DNA of 64,000 nucleotides from Clostridiales bacterium. Lineage in GTDB: Bacteria > Bacillota > Clostridia > Oscillospirales > Acutalibacteraceae. The translations under genes were made by a program, and so were the position numbers. Position 1 is the first letter of the stretch. The number at the start of each line of letters is the position of its first letter. The notes under the pieces are model-generated. The model did not search any database. It was given only the letters and a program-made list of their open reading frames with translations, and was not told the DNA's origin. This document shows, one piece after another, positions 39,059 to 48,444 of the stretch. The stretch lies in assembly GCA_019418545.1 (NCBI GenBank), contig DYBQ01000003.1, forward strand, positions 37,805 to 101,804. Reading direction: 5' to 3'.

Positions 39059-42000
39059 TTAGAACCGTACGCGGATGGTCTTAATCTCATAAGGACGAAT
39101 CGTAAAGGAAATGGTATTTCCCTCCACTGCCACGTCACCGGTTTTGTTCTCCATCAAATCGCAGTCTTCCGCACTCTTCACGGTATGACCCAATGTCAAA
39201 ACCACGCCCGTGCGTTTATTCTGCTCTTCAATCACACGCAGAATCACGCCATCGCCGTCTTCTGCACGCTTCACGGTCTCCAAAATCACATTATCATGAT
39301 TTACAGACACGAAGGAGAAACTGCTGCCGGCCTCTCCGCCGCAAACCGCCGTCAAAGGCTGGTTTAAAGCGGTTGCTTCTGCCTGGGTACCGCCTTCCTT
39401 CCAACCTCCGGCATGGGGATACAAGGAATAGGTAAACACATGTTCCTCATTGTCGGTGTTGGGATTAGGCTCAATACCAGACTTAATCAAAGTCAGTGCC
39501 AACTCGCTCTCATGAACCGAATGACCATACTTGCAGTCATTGAGCACAGAAACACCGTACCCGCCTTCGGATACGTCAGCCCATTTATGGCCGCAGCTTT
39601 CAAACCGGGCCTGGTCCCAACTGGTGTTGGTGTGGGTTTTCCGCACCACGTTGCCAAACTGAACGTCAAAGGAGGCTTCATCCGTATGTACATCTATCGG
39701 CATAAATACCTTGAGCAGGTTTTGATGCTCGTGCCAATCTATCCATGTATCGAAATCAATGCGCCGGTCATGAGCATAAAAACGAATCCGCTGCTTCATT
39801 TTAGACTGCATAAATGCACGTTCAATGGTCAATTCAGCAAACAGCGGGCCGTTAGCGGTCCATTCCATTCTGGAAATCTCGGTAATATCCCATCCCTTTT
39901 CGGTATAGAAAATATCAATATCCCAGTTATCATAATAGATGGGCTTATCCTCAAACACGCGCATACGGTTGCCGCGGGTTCCGGGCTTAAACACTTCACG
40001 GCCATTTTCTTTGTCAAACAAAGAAGTAAACATGCCTGTTTCGTCAATGGAAGCGGTATAATAAGGAGTCTCAATGGTTACACAGCCATCTTTTTCACCC
40101 AACACAAAGGGAGTATCTGCTGCGGCTGCTTCACCCTGGGCAAAGGTTTTCCAGCCCTTGGACGGAACGTTTTCAACCAGTGCATAAGCCTTTCCGTCAT
40201 ATTCCTGGACAGGAGCACCGGACACTGCGCTCACACCGTCGGGCAGTTCTACCACACCGGAAGCAGTAAATCCTGTGGTATTAAACACGGTTACGCCATT
40301 TCCGGAACCGGCCACGGCCTTTTCACGCTCCGAAAGCAGCTTACCGCCTTCTTCAGCCAGCTCAGCATACTCTTTCTTCGTAACCTCATAAACCTCTTCA
40401 ATGGAAGAGCCAGGCAAAATATCATGGAACTGGTTGAGCAATACCACTTTCCACAGCTTTTCCAGCTGCTCTGCAGGATAGTCTACGCCTTTTTCAGCAG
40501 CCAAAACGCTCAAAAGCTCAATATCACTCAGCAAAAACTCGCTCTTGCGGTTGCTGCGCTTGTTACGAGCCATACTGGTATAGGTACCACGGTGATATTC
40601 AAAATAGAATTCTCCGGTCCACACCGGCAGCCGGCGGCTGTCCTTTACCCGAGCTTCCAATTCTTCAAAATATTGGCGAGAGCCACACTGACGCACCGTA
40701 GGAATTCCCTTGACGCCTTTTTCCATGCGGCGTCCAATTTCCAGCATTTGACGGCTAGGACCGCCGCCGCCATCACCATAGCCATAGGAAATCAGAATAT
40801 CATTGTTCATCTCTTTATTCTGATAACGTTCCCATCCACCCATAATGGCATCTGGATGAAGCATACCGTTATAAGTCGTAAAGAAACGCTCCACGCTTTG
40901 TCCGATACCAAGGGTCGAAACAAAATGAGTCAGCACACGGCTGCCATCAATTCCTTCCCACAACATAGTGTCATTTGGCACCATATTAAACTGGTTCCAA
41001 GACAGCTTCGTGGTCATAAAATAGTCAATCCCGGATTTTTTCATAATCTGGGGCAGGGCACCAGAGTAACCAAATACATCCGGCAGCCACAGTACGCGGT
41101 TATCTTTGCCGAATTCCTCTTTGAAAAAGCGCTTGCCATACATAAACTGACGTACAAGGCTTTCACCGGAGCTGAGATTACAGTCAGCTTCCAGCCACAT
41201 GCCGCCTTCCGGCTCCCAACGGCCTTCCTGTACACGTTCTTTTATCTGTGCGTACAATTCAGGATACCGTTCCTTTAAAAAGCTGTAGAGCACTGGCTGG
41301 CTGGACATAAACTTATACTCGGGATACTCTTCCATCAGCTTTAACACCGTGGCAAAACTCCGAGCTACCTTTTCACGGGTCTGTGCAACTGTCCACCACC
41401 ATGCCACGTCAATATGGGTATGACCAATACAGCTGGCAATCACCTCGTGATTACCGGCCATTTCGCCATAAACCGTCTTTTCCAGCAAAGCACGTGCCTT
41501 TTGTACAGAATCATAAAATGCTTCGGAAGGAACCTTCCTCATATCCAGCAGATTAATGGCATCGTTCAAAGCAGTACACAAATCGATATAAGTTTTGCCT
41601 CTCTCATCCATACGAGACAGGGCCCATAGCGGAACTTGAATATCATAATATAAGTTATGAACATCCGGGTGTAGTTCCCGCACGTCTGCCAACAAACGGA
41701 ACTCAGTATGCTCGACTCCAGAATAGGCCTGTAAATCAATGGTATAGGTATCACCGGCTTTGGCGCATTCGTCCAGCAACAACTCCCGATGATTCATATC
41801 TGCCCCTTGCTTCACCTGGCCATTGACGAAAACTAAAAATTGGGGATTTTTAGCATCAAAGCCATCATCAATTTGAGTATGGATATTGAGCCACATTTGT
41901 TTATGATTAAAGCTCTCCGGCACAGTAAAGGTGGTGCGGAACCAGTAATGACGGTCACGTCCATACCAGTGCATAAGCTTAGAATCAAAATCTGTAAAAG

Positions 42001-42142
42001 GGGTAGGGTCTGCATCTACTTCTTCAGGATGCAGCCAAAACCCTTCTTTCATTTTCCAGTTTTCCAACTGAAATTTTTGTGGGAAGCGGAATTTTTCCAG
42101 CTGTGCGGCAATGACTTCAATACGTTCTTTTGCAAAAATCAT
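39059..42142 (-). CDS. GH38 alpha-mannosidase
   Basis: A 1027-residue cytoplasmic enzyme without a signal peptide. An N-terminal ancillary domain (1-230) is followed by the catalytic domain with GHTHIDVAWWWTVAQ (His-Asp zinc ligands), the nucleophile Asp in VLWLPDVFGYSGALPQ, WEPEGGMWLEADCN, and HFVSTLG; the C-terminal half is the beta-rich GH38 C domain. It hydrolyses alpha-mannosides with retention. It is last in a unit with a GH130 enzyme and lies downstream of an ABC sugar importer and YesMN-type regulators, which indicates use of mannose-containing glycans such as N-glycan fragments or yeast mannan. Confidence 0.94.
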   Translation of the reverse strand: MIFAKERIEVIAAQLEKFRFPQKFQLENWKMKEGFWLHPEEVDADPTPFTDFDSKLMHWYGRDRHYWFRTTFTVPESFNHKQMWLNIHTQIDDGFDAKNPQFLVFVNGQVKQGADMNHRELLLDECAKAGDTYTIDLQAYSGVEHTEFRLLADVRELHPDVHNLYYDIQVPLWALSRMDERGKTYIDLCTALNDAINLLDMRKVPSEAFYDSVQKARALLEKTVYGEMAGNHEVIASCIGHTHIDVAWWWTVAQTREKVARSFATVLKLMEEYPEYKFMSSQPVLYSFLKERYPELYAQIKERVQEGRWEPEGGMWLEADCNLSSGESLVRQFMYGKRFFKEEFGKDNRVLWLPDVFGYSGALPQIMKKSGIDYFMTTKLSWNQFNMVPNDTMLWEGIDGSRVLTHFVSTLGIGQSVERFFTTYNGMLHPDAIMGGWERYQNKEMNNDILISYGYGDGGGGPSRQMLEIGRRMEKGVKGIPTVRQCGSRQYFEELEARVKDSRRLPVWTGEFYFEYHRGTYTSMARNKRSNRKSEFLLSDIELLSVLAAEKGVDYPAEQLEKLWKVVLLNQFHDILPGSSIEEVYEVTKKEYAELAEEGGKLLSEREKAVAGSGNGVTVFNTTGFTASGVVELPDGVSAVSGAPVQEYDGKAYALVENVPSKGWKTFAQGEAAAADTPFVLGEKDGCVTIETPYYTASIDETGMFTSLFDKENGREVFKPGTRGNRMRVFEDKPIYYDNWDIDIFYTEKGWDITEISRMEWTANGPLFAELTIERAFMQSKMKQRIRFYAHDRRIDFDTWIDWHEHQNLLKVFMPIDVHTDEASFDVQFGNVVRKTHTNTSWDQARFESCGHKWADVSEGGYGVSVLNDCKYGHSVHESELALTLIKSGIEPNPNTDNEEHVFTYSLYPHAGGWKEGGTQAEATALNQPLTAVCGGEAGSSFSFVSVNHDNVILETVKRAEDGDGVILRVIEEQNKRTGVVLTLGHTVKSAEDCDLMENKTGDVAVEGNTISFTIRPYEIKTIRVRF

Positions 42143-42175
42143 AACGGTGCCTCCGTTGGAACAATCAAAATAAAA

Positions 42176-43162
42176 TTAGAGGGGATACTCCCGGATATGG
42201 TTCAGGAGCGTATCAACAGTGGTAAATGCTAGTCCGGTAACGGTATCTGCACAACCATAATAAATAGCAATTCTGCCAGTAGCAGCATCTGTCAAAGCAG
42301 CGCAGGGGAAAGTAACATTGGGAACATCGCCTACGCACTCATACAGCTCTTCAGGCCCAAGGATATAGTTGCGGCTGCGGCCCTTTACTTTCCAAGGCTC
42401 GTCCAAATCCAGCAGTGCAACACCAATGCGATACACAAAACCGTTGCAGGTATTGATAACGCCGTGATAAATCATCAGCCAGCCCTCATCGGTCTCGATG
42501 GGAACACAGCCAGGGCCTACCTTCTTGGACTGCCATGCAGACTCGTCACCATTGATGGTGCCCATTACCCAGCGATGTTTGCCCCAATAAGTCAAGTCCG
42601 GGCTCTGGCTGCAGAACACATCACCAAAGGGGGTATGGCCGGTATCAGAAGGACGAGAGAGCATCATATAGTTTCCGCCGATTTTGCGGGGGAACAAAAC
42701 GCCGTTACGGTTGTAAGGCAGGAATGCGTTTTCCAGCTGATGGAAGGTTTTAAAGTCTGTGGTCCAGCCCACACCGATGGTCGGACCATGGGCACCATTA
42801 CACCAAGTTACATAGTACTTGTCGTCCAGCTTGAGCACGCGAGGGTCATAGCGATATTCACGCTTAGTCACCTCGGGGTCGCCTTCAAAATGCACCGGCG
42901 TATCGCTGATAGTCCAATGGATACCGTCTTTGGAAAATCCGGGGAAAATATCCATGCTGACAGAACGGGAATCGCAGCGGAAAATACCTGCAAATCCATC
43001 TTCAAACGGTACCACTGCAGAGTTAAAAATGCTGTTTGCATTTTTCTGGTCATGCCGGTTGATAATGGGGTTTTCGGTGTAACGCCACACAGGAGCGTCC
43101 AGATTTTCCGGCTTGTCCTGCCAGGGGATATTGGGGAGTGCGTTGCCAATAATTTTTGCCAT
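42176..43162 (-). CDS. GH130 family beta-mannoside phosphorylase
   Basis: A 328-residue five-bladed beta-propeller enzyme: NPIINRHD near residue 32, FNSAVVPFEDGFAGIFRCDSR, FSKDGIHW, YRYDPRVLKLDDKYYVTW and LMIYHG match the GH130 family. Members phosphorolyse beta-mannosides (mannosyl-glucose, mannosyl-GlcNAc or mannobiose) to mannose-1-phosphate, saving energy. Together with GH38 (alpha-mannosides), it would allow breakdown of the Man-beta-1,4-GlcNAc core of N-glycans; the actual acceptor is inferred. It is 33 nt upstream of the GH38 gene. AAGGAG precedes the ATG. Confidence 0.9.
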   Translation of the reverse strand: MAKIIGNALPNIPWQDKPENLDAPVWRYTENPIINRHDQKNANSIFNSAVVPFEDGFAGIFRCDSRSVSMDIFPGFSKDGIHWTISDTPVHFEGDPEVTKREYRYDPRVLKLDDKYYVTWCNGAHGPTIGVGWTTDFKTFHQLENAFLPYNRNGVLFPRKIGGNYMMLSRPSDTGHTPFGDVFCSQSPDLTYWGKHRWVMGTINGDESAWQSKKVGPGCVPIETDEGWLMIYHGVINTCNGFVYRIGVALLDLDEPWKVKGRSRNYILGPEELYECVGDVPNVTFPCAALTDAATGRIAIYYGCADTVTGLAFTTVDTLLNHIREYPL

Positions 43163-43199
43163 TGATAATTTCTCCTTTCAAGGACCTTTCCAAAACGGG

Positions 43200-43964
43200 T
43201 TACTGTGCTTTTTGTAACCTCATCTCAGAAGGTGTCATATTAAAGTAACTGCGGAAGTGGGTATAGAAGTAGTTAAGGTTGGAATATCCCACTTCTTCTG
43301 CAATTACTGCAATTTTTTCATCAGTGTATAAAATATGTTCTTTTGCCATATTCAGTCGATACAGCATCACATATTCTGAAAATTTTAGACCAGTTTCCTT
43401 AATGAATAATTGTCCCAAATACGTTGCATTCATACGCAAACGGTCTGCAATTGATTTAAGCGTAATATTATCCCGATATTCTGCACGAACCATTGCCAAT
43501 AATTTATTTATTAGCGTAGGCAATTCGGAAAGCTTTCGGTTTAGCACCGGGTCCATTTCTTCGTCTTTGGAAGCGTGATTTACTGTTCCATGGAGCTTTT
43601 CTTTAATAATCAGTTCCACAACTGCCTGCAGTTTATCAGCCTGAATGGGTTTGAGCAGATAATCCCAAGCGCCACAGCGTAATGCTTCACACGCATAGCC
43701 AAATTCACGATGTCCGCTCATCATAATACAGGCACAATCCACCCCAGACTTTTTAATTCTTTTTACCAAATCCTGGCCAAATTCTTTTCCAATGCACACA
43801 TCAATCAGTGCAAGCTGTGGACGGGTATCCACTGCACGGGCCAACGCATCAGAACAGTTGGTAGCGGTTTCAATCCGAGTTACACCATAACTTTCCCAAT
43901 CAATCAGTGCCTTCATCCCAATTAGAATATTTGGCTCATCATCAACTATTAGCAGGGTATACAT
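43200..43964 (-). CDS. YesN-type response regulator with AraC DNA-binding domain
   Basis: About 254 residues from ATG 43964 (AAGGAGG upstream), overlapping the kinase gene by 23 nt. An N-terminal receiver (LLIVDDEPN; phospho-Asp in LALIDVCIG; a Lys in LLKPIQ) is followed by a C-terminal AraC double helix-turn-helix (TLKSIADRLRMNATYLGQLFIKETG and KIAVIAEEVGYSNLNYFYTHFR). YesMN-like systems control import and degradation of extracellular glycans. It likely activates the flanking ABC importer and glycosidase genes. Confidence 0.93.
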   Translation of the reverse strand: MYTLLIVDDEPNILIGMKALIDWESYGVTRIETATNCSDALARAVDTRPQLALIDVCIGKEFGQDLVKRIKKSGVDCACIMMSGHREFGYACEALRCGAWDYLLKPIQADKLQAVVELIIKEKLHGTVNHASKDEEMDPVLNRKLSELPTLINKLLAMVRAEYRDNITLKSIADRLRMNATYLGQLFIKETGLKFSEYVMLYRLNMAKEHILYTDEKIAVIAEEVGYSNLNYFYTHFRSYFNMTPSEMRLQKAQ

Positions 43965-45705
43965 CAGAAGCCTCCTTATTTGGGATATAAATCGAAATAC
44001 AAGCGCCACCTTCTGGATTATTTAAAACTTCCATAGAAAATTTTCTTCCATAAAAGTACGCCAGTCGTGTATAGACATTGTGCAAACCAATAGAAGTACC
44101 AGACTGGTCATCTCCATCTTTCATACGTTCATTGATTGCTGGCAGCTGGTCCTCAGACACACCAGCGCCATTGTCCATCACTTTAATACGCCACCCATTT
44201 CCTTCGGCTTCACCGGTAACCACCAGTATATTATACTCACTGCATCGGTCAAACCCATGGGAAAAAAAGTTTTCTGCCAAAGGCTGAAGCCAAAATTTTG
44301 GTGTTTTCACATCCAACAGTCCCGTATCCAGTACAATCTGATAACCAAAACTATCTGGATATCGCAGCTGCATAATTTTTAGATAAGTCTCCAATAGTTC
44401 TTTTTCTTCTGCAAAACGCAGCACATTTTCCTTTCGGACCATATCCCTATAAAGCCCGCCTAGCAGAGCAATTGCTTCGGCTGTCATAGGATTTTTTTCC
44501 AAAAGTGCTTTTGCGCGTATCGCTTCCAAAGTGTTATAGAGAAAATGTGGATTGATTTGATGCTGCATAGCTCTCATATCAGTTTCCTGCTGCTTCAGCT
44601 TCAGACGGTACTCAATGCGAATATATTCATCGAGAGCATAACTCATATTTTCCAGTGCAGTGGAGATAATACTATACTCATCTTTTCCCTGAAAACGAGG
44701 GCGCTCCATTTCCTTTACGGCTTTAAAGTCACCCTTTTCCACTTTTTCTATCAGTTTCAAGAGATATCCCAGAAAAACAGAATCATAATGGACATTCCAA
44801 AAAATAAATGCAATAACAATCATATCCAGCAAAGCTACTGCTAATACCAGCATCCAAATCAGGCCTGCATTTACAGAAAGAAGTGTCCCAATATCTACCG
44901 CCGACACATAGGAAAATTGATGAACCGGGTCCTCCTGACAATAATAAAATACCCATCGCCCACCATCAAAAAAGCTGCCAGAGGAATTATCAGCCATATA
45001 AGCCCTTTTTAACCACTGAATACAGCGGGTATCACTGGAATGGGAAGCCCACACATTTCCATTTTGGTCAATTACCGCATATTCTCCGATAAAAGGATAC
45101 TTTGTGCTGAATATTTCATCTCCATCTACCCAAAAGCTGATGGTACCTAATATCTGACTTAACTTTCCTGACAGCATAACTTCATAGCTTCCAAGCAGCC
45201 AGCCATTCTCTATGGTTAGATGTTGTCCTGAATTTGCGTATGTAACACTTAAATTACCAACAGAATCTCGCTGAAGAATTTTATCACTTCCACCATAGGA
45301 ATGTAAAATTGCACCTTCCACATAACTGTCTCTTCTGGAAATAAAGGAATAAATATACTGAGGGAATGATTGAATTCTAAGACGGGAAGTTCGGCTGTTC
45401 AAACCACGAAGATAAATGTAATCCATGTCATCTCTTGCATCAAAAAAGGCGGTAGTGTCCTCCATTAAAGAAATAGAAGAATAGATTTCCCAAATCTGAT
45501 CGCTGGCATCATCTTGTTCTTTTTTCACTCTGGCCACAATATCCTCATAAGCTTTTGTGGCATCCTGGCGCTGATTATCAATCCAACTGTTTATAAAAAA
45601 AGTCATAATTCCTGCTAGCAAAATCATGCTGAATAGTAGGACCAAAATTACTGCCAGAAGAAAACGTCTGCGATATACTTGAAAATCAAAAAAACGGGTA
45701 CGCAT
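43942..45705 (-). CDS. YesM-type sensor histidine kinase
   Basis: About 587 residues from ATG 45705 (AGGAGG upstream). Two membrane segments (about 15-38 and 275-300) enclose a large extracytoplasmic sensor, followed by a HAMP region, a His_kinase motif (ALQHQINPHFLYNTLEAI-like: MQHQINPHFLYNTLE) and an HATPase with DNGAGVSEDQL and GTSIGLHNVYTRL. This is the class paired with YesN-type regulators; the ligand is probably a mannose-containing oligosaccharide or a binding-protein complex. It lies between the substrate-binding protein gene and the regulator gene. Confidence 0.93.
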   Translation of the reverse strand: MRTRFFDFQVYRRRFLLAVILVLLFSMILLAGIMTFFINSWIDNQRQDATKAYEDIVARVKKEQDDASDQIWEIYSSISLMEDTTAFFDARDDMDYIYLRGLNSRTSRLRIQSFPQYIYSFISRRDSYVEGAILHSYGGSDKILQRDSVGNLSVTYANSGQHLTIENGWLLGSYEVMLSGKLSQILGTISFWVDGDEIFSTKYPFIGEYAVIDQNGNVWASHSSDTRCIQWLKRAYMADNSSGSFFDGGRWVFYYCQEDPVHQFSYVSAVDIGTLLSVNAGLIWMLVLAVALLDMIVIAFIFWNVHYDSVFLGYLLKLIEKVEKGDFKAVKEMERPRFQGKDEYSIISTALENMSYALDEYIRIEYRLKLKQQETDMRAMQHQINPHFLYNTLEAIRAKALLEKNPMTAEAIALLGGLYRDMVRKENVLRFAEEKELLETYLKIMQLRYPDSFGYQIVLDTGLLDVKTPKFWLQPLAENFFSHGFDRCSEYNILVVTGEAEGNGWRIKVMDNGAGVSEDQLPAINERMKDGDDQSGTSIGLHNVYTRLAYFYGRKFSMEVLNNPEGGACISIYIPNKEASDVYPANS

Positions 45706-45834
45706 ATATCCTCCTATTCTTTTAGTGTGACAACCCCCCACCTATCTTCTTTATTATACAGCACTCACCGCATTTTGGACAGCTTTTTTTAAACATTTTC
45801 CCAATTTCCTGTAATTTCCTTTTATAAAAGACAC

Positions 45835-45878
45835 CATAAGGCGGAGACAAAGCCTTGTGGCCCTGCCTCCGCCTTATG
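45835..45878 (-). terminator. Terminator after the ABC substrate-binding protein gene
   Basis: Perfect 12-bp arms (CATAAGGCGGAG/CTCCGCCTTATG) about 50 nt after the stop at 45931, followed by TTTTATAAAAG on the minus strand. It may leave partial read-through into the kinase gene. Confidence 0.75.
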
Positions 45879-45930
45879 AGCGGTTATTTCAACCTAATGG
45901 TATTTACTTAGTGCATGAAAGCGGTTCTGC

Positions 45931-47409
45931 TTATTCAGCAAAGAACTCGTCAACCTGTCTCTGAGCTTCTTCGATGATGGTATCCAAACCAGCAGCGCGC
46001 AGCTCTTCCAACAGAGCGGGAACTTTCTCTTCAGGGTCAACAGCACCGGTCAGCAGGTCAGCCTTTGCACTCTGGCTCCAGATGGTGTTGCAGGTAGCGA
46101 TTTCGCTCTGAACATTGGTGGGGTCGAATACAAAGCCCATGCACACGGAATCGACAGCACGCTCGTTCTGCTCTTTAATCTCGTCATACTGAGACTCGGG
46201 CTCGGTATCCTGTCTGGACATGTTGAAGAAGGTAGCCTGAGCATACTTAGCGCAGCCGCTGGTCCAAGAGCTGCTCTTTTCCAGCTTTACAACGCCGTTG
46301 TCCTTGTCAACATACTCAAAGTCAACGCCCTCTTTACCATAAGCCAGCATATCGCGGAAGGTACGGTCCAAGTTAGCCAGCTGCAGCATCTTCAGAGCAG
46401 CATCGGGGTTCTTGGAGTTCTTGGAGATGCAGTTCAGAGAGCCCTGAATTGTGCCGGAAGTATACAGGGGAGCGCCTACCTCGACATAGTCATACTTCTC
46501 AACGCCCTGGTTTGCAGCCTGAGCAATAGAAGCGGACGGCCAAGCCTGGCCATTGCCAAAGAAGCAGTTCTTATATTCGTCGCCGGAAACGTTAGCATCG
46601 GGATTGATGTAGCCAGCCTGATACCACTCATGCAGCAGCTTCATGTTGTGCATCATGTCTTCCTGCTCCAGCGGAACCACTACTTTACGGCTTTCATCAG
46701 CAATCTGGACGCCAACCAAGCCGCCCAGGCCGCTGCACAGGTCATCATAGTTGTTCCAGAAGCCGTTCCAGGGGTTGCCCTGAGTCAGATATACGGGATA
46801 GAAGGAATCGCCTTCGCCTTCCTTCACAGTCTTAAAGATTGCAGTCAAATCGTCCATGGTCTTGACATTCTGAACGTCCAGGTTATACTTCTGAACCAGA
46901 GAATCATCATACCACCAGAACTGAGTCATGGAAGAATCCTTATAGGTAGGCACTGCATAAACTTTGCCGCCAATCTGAACGCCTTCCCACAGGTTATCGG
47001 GGATGAACTCTTCCAAGTCAGGAGTAACTTCCTTCACCTTTTCGGTGATGTCGAGGAATGCACCGCGGTTTACAAAGGTGCTGTAATAATCGCTGCTGGC
47101 GAACATGATATCGAAATCATCGCCGCCGTTAATCATGGTCTGGAACTTGGTCTTATAGGTATCCCAGTCAGACAGATACAGCTTCAGCTTTACACCAATC
47201 TGCTCCTCAGTATAAGCGCTCATGGTTGCAACAACATCGTCAAAGTTACCGGGCTGTGTACCGCCAATGGTGTACCAGCTAACGGTAGGAACGTCGGTAG
47301 TGCCGCCACCGCCAGTGCTGGTATTGCCGCTGTTGTTAGAGCATCCGGCAAACACGCTTGCACTCATAACCAGAGCCATGGCAAGTGCGAGAATACGCAT
47401 TTTCTTCAT
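45931..47409 (-). CDS. ABC sugar transporter substrate-binding lipoprotein
   Basis: A 492-residue secreted lipoprotein with a signal peptide and lipobox (SASVFAGC, lipidated Cys near 23) and a Gly/Thr/Asn-rich linker. A long extracellular solute-binding domain (VSWYTIGGTQPGNFDDV...LKLYLSDWDTYKTKFQTMI) follows, of the LplA/YtcQ type found with LplB/LplC permeases. It captures an oligosaccharide outside the membrane for the two permeases encoded upstream. No ATPase gene is present, so a shared MsmK-like ATPase is probably used. AGGAGG precedes the ATG. Confidence 0.93.
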   Translation of the reverse strand: MKKMRILALAMALVMSASVFAGCSNNSGNTSTGGGGTTDVPTVSWYTIGGTQPGNFDDVVATMSAYTEEQIGVKLKLYLSDWDTYKTKFQTMINGGDDFDIMFASSDYYSTFVNRGAFLDITEKVKEVTPDLEEFIPDNLWEGVQIGGKVYAVPTYKDSSMTQFWWYDDSLVQKYNLDVQNVKTMDDLTAIFKTVKEGEGDSFYPVYLTQGNPWNGFWNNYDDLCSGLGGLVGVQIADESRKVVVPLEQEDMMHNMKLLHEWYQAGYINPDANVSGDEYKNCFFGNGQAWPSASIAQAANQGVEKYDYVEVGAPLYTSGTIQGSLNCISKNSKNPDAALKMLQLANLDRTFRDMLAYGKEGVDFEYVDKDNGVVKLEKSSSWTSGCAKYAQATFFNMSRQDTEPESQYDEIKEQNERAVDSVCMGFVFDPTNVQSEIATCNTIWSQSAKADLLTGAVDPEEKVPALLEELRAAGLDTIIEEAQRQVDEFFAE

Positions 47410-47495
47410 GATTTTTCCTCCTACTAAATGTAAAAATAGGTTTTATCTTGCAGCCGGACCACCGGCTTTGGGATACAATGTGAGTCATTAAGGAA

Positions 47496-48428
47496 TCAGC
47501 CTTTTACAGCGCCAACGGTCAAACCAGAAATGAAATATTTCTGGAAGAAAGGATATGCACAAGCAATAGGCAGAACAATGATAACCACAATAGCCATACG
47601 AGCAGCTTCTTTGGGCATCTCTGCCAGTGCCTGCGCGGCAGAAGCACCAATGGTTGCAATCTGCTGAGACAAAGCAGTAATATTGGTAATGATAGACTGC
47701 AACAACGCCTGCAAGCTCTTCAAGTTTGCAGAGTTGATGTACAGCATGGACTGATACCAGTCATTCCAATAGGCAAAGCACAGGAACAATGCAATGGTAG
47801 CGAGCACAGGCAAAGAAATGGGAAGCACGATGCGGAAAAAGATTGTGAACTGACGTGCACCGTCAATTTTGGCAGACTCAATCAGTGAATCCGGAATGGT
47901 CTGTTTAAAGAAAGTACGTGTAATAACCACATTAAACGATGACACCAGCAAAGGCATAATCAAAGCCCAAATGGTATCTCTCAATCCTAACAGGTTACCA
48001 ACCACAAAGTATGTAGCAACCAAACCACCATTAAATACCATAGGAATAAACACAATCCAACTTAAAACATTGCGCAGTTTATAGTTAGGACGGCTCATCG
48101 AATATCCAAGGAGGGTTGTCAGCAGTGTACCCAAAATAGTACCTACAATCGTAACAAAAAGAGACACACCCAAAGCTTGTGCAATCATACCAATCTGGTT
48201 TCCAAGGAAAGTATAACCTTCCAAAGAAAACTCAGCAGGAATGAACTGATAACCATATTTGTTAATCGATGCTTCAGAAGACAAAGAAATTGCAAGAACC
48301 AGTAAAACAGGAATAATGCAGGTCAGTGAAAGAATGACAAAAATCAGATTAAACAAAATATTAGTGGGCTGCTTAATTCGATTAAATTTATCAAGCCCAT
48401 CCAATGCAACTTTTTCTTTTTTAGCCAT
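47496..48428 (-). CDS. Carbohydrate ABC transporter permease (LplC-like)
   Basis: A 310-residue permease with six predicted helices. The cytoplasmic EAA loop reads ESAKIDGARQFTIFFRIVLPISLPVLATI (split for description), which docks on the ATPase. The first ~25 residues are charged and cytoplasmic, as in LplC/YtcP proteins. It lies 16 nt downstream of the partner permease and forms the membrane channel with it. AAAGGAGGAGGG precedes the ATG. Confidence 0.92.
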   Translation of the reverse strand: MAKKEKVALDGLDKFNRIKQPTNILFNLIFVILSLTCIIPVLLVLAISLSSEASINKYGYQFIPAEFSLEGYTFLGNQIGMIAQALGVSLFVTIVGTILGTLLTTLLGYSMSRPNYKLRNVLSWIVFIPMVFNGGLVATYFVVGNLLGLRDTIWALIMPLLVSSFNVVITRTFFKQTIPDSLIESAKIDGARQFTIFFRIVLPISLPVLATIALFLCFAYWNDWYQSMLYINSANLKSLQALLQSIITNITALSQQIATIGASAAQALAEMPKEAARMAIVVIIVLPIACAYPFFQKYFISGLTVGAVKG

Positions 48429-48444
48429 GTTTCTCCCTCCTCCT

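Noticed and set aside
39413..41278. 621-residue open frame on the plus strand
   Set aside because: It lies wholly antisense to the GH38 alpha-mannosidase gene, has no ribosome site and a composition typical of a shadow frame of a strongly biased gene.
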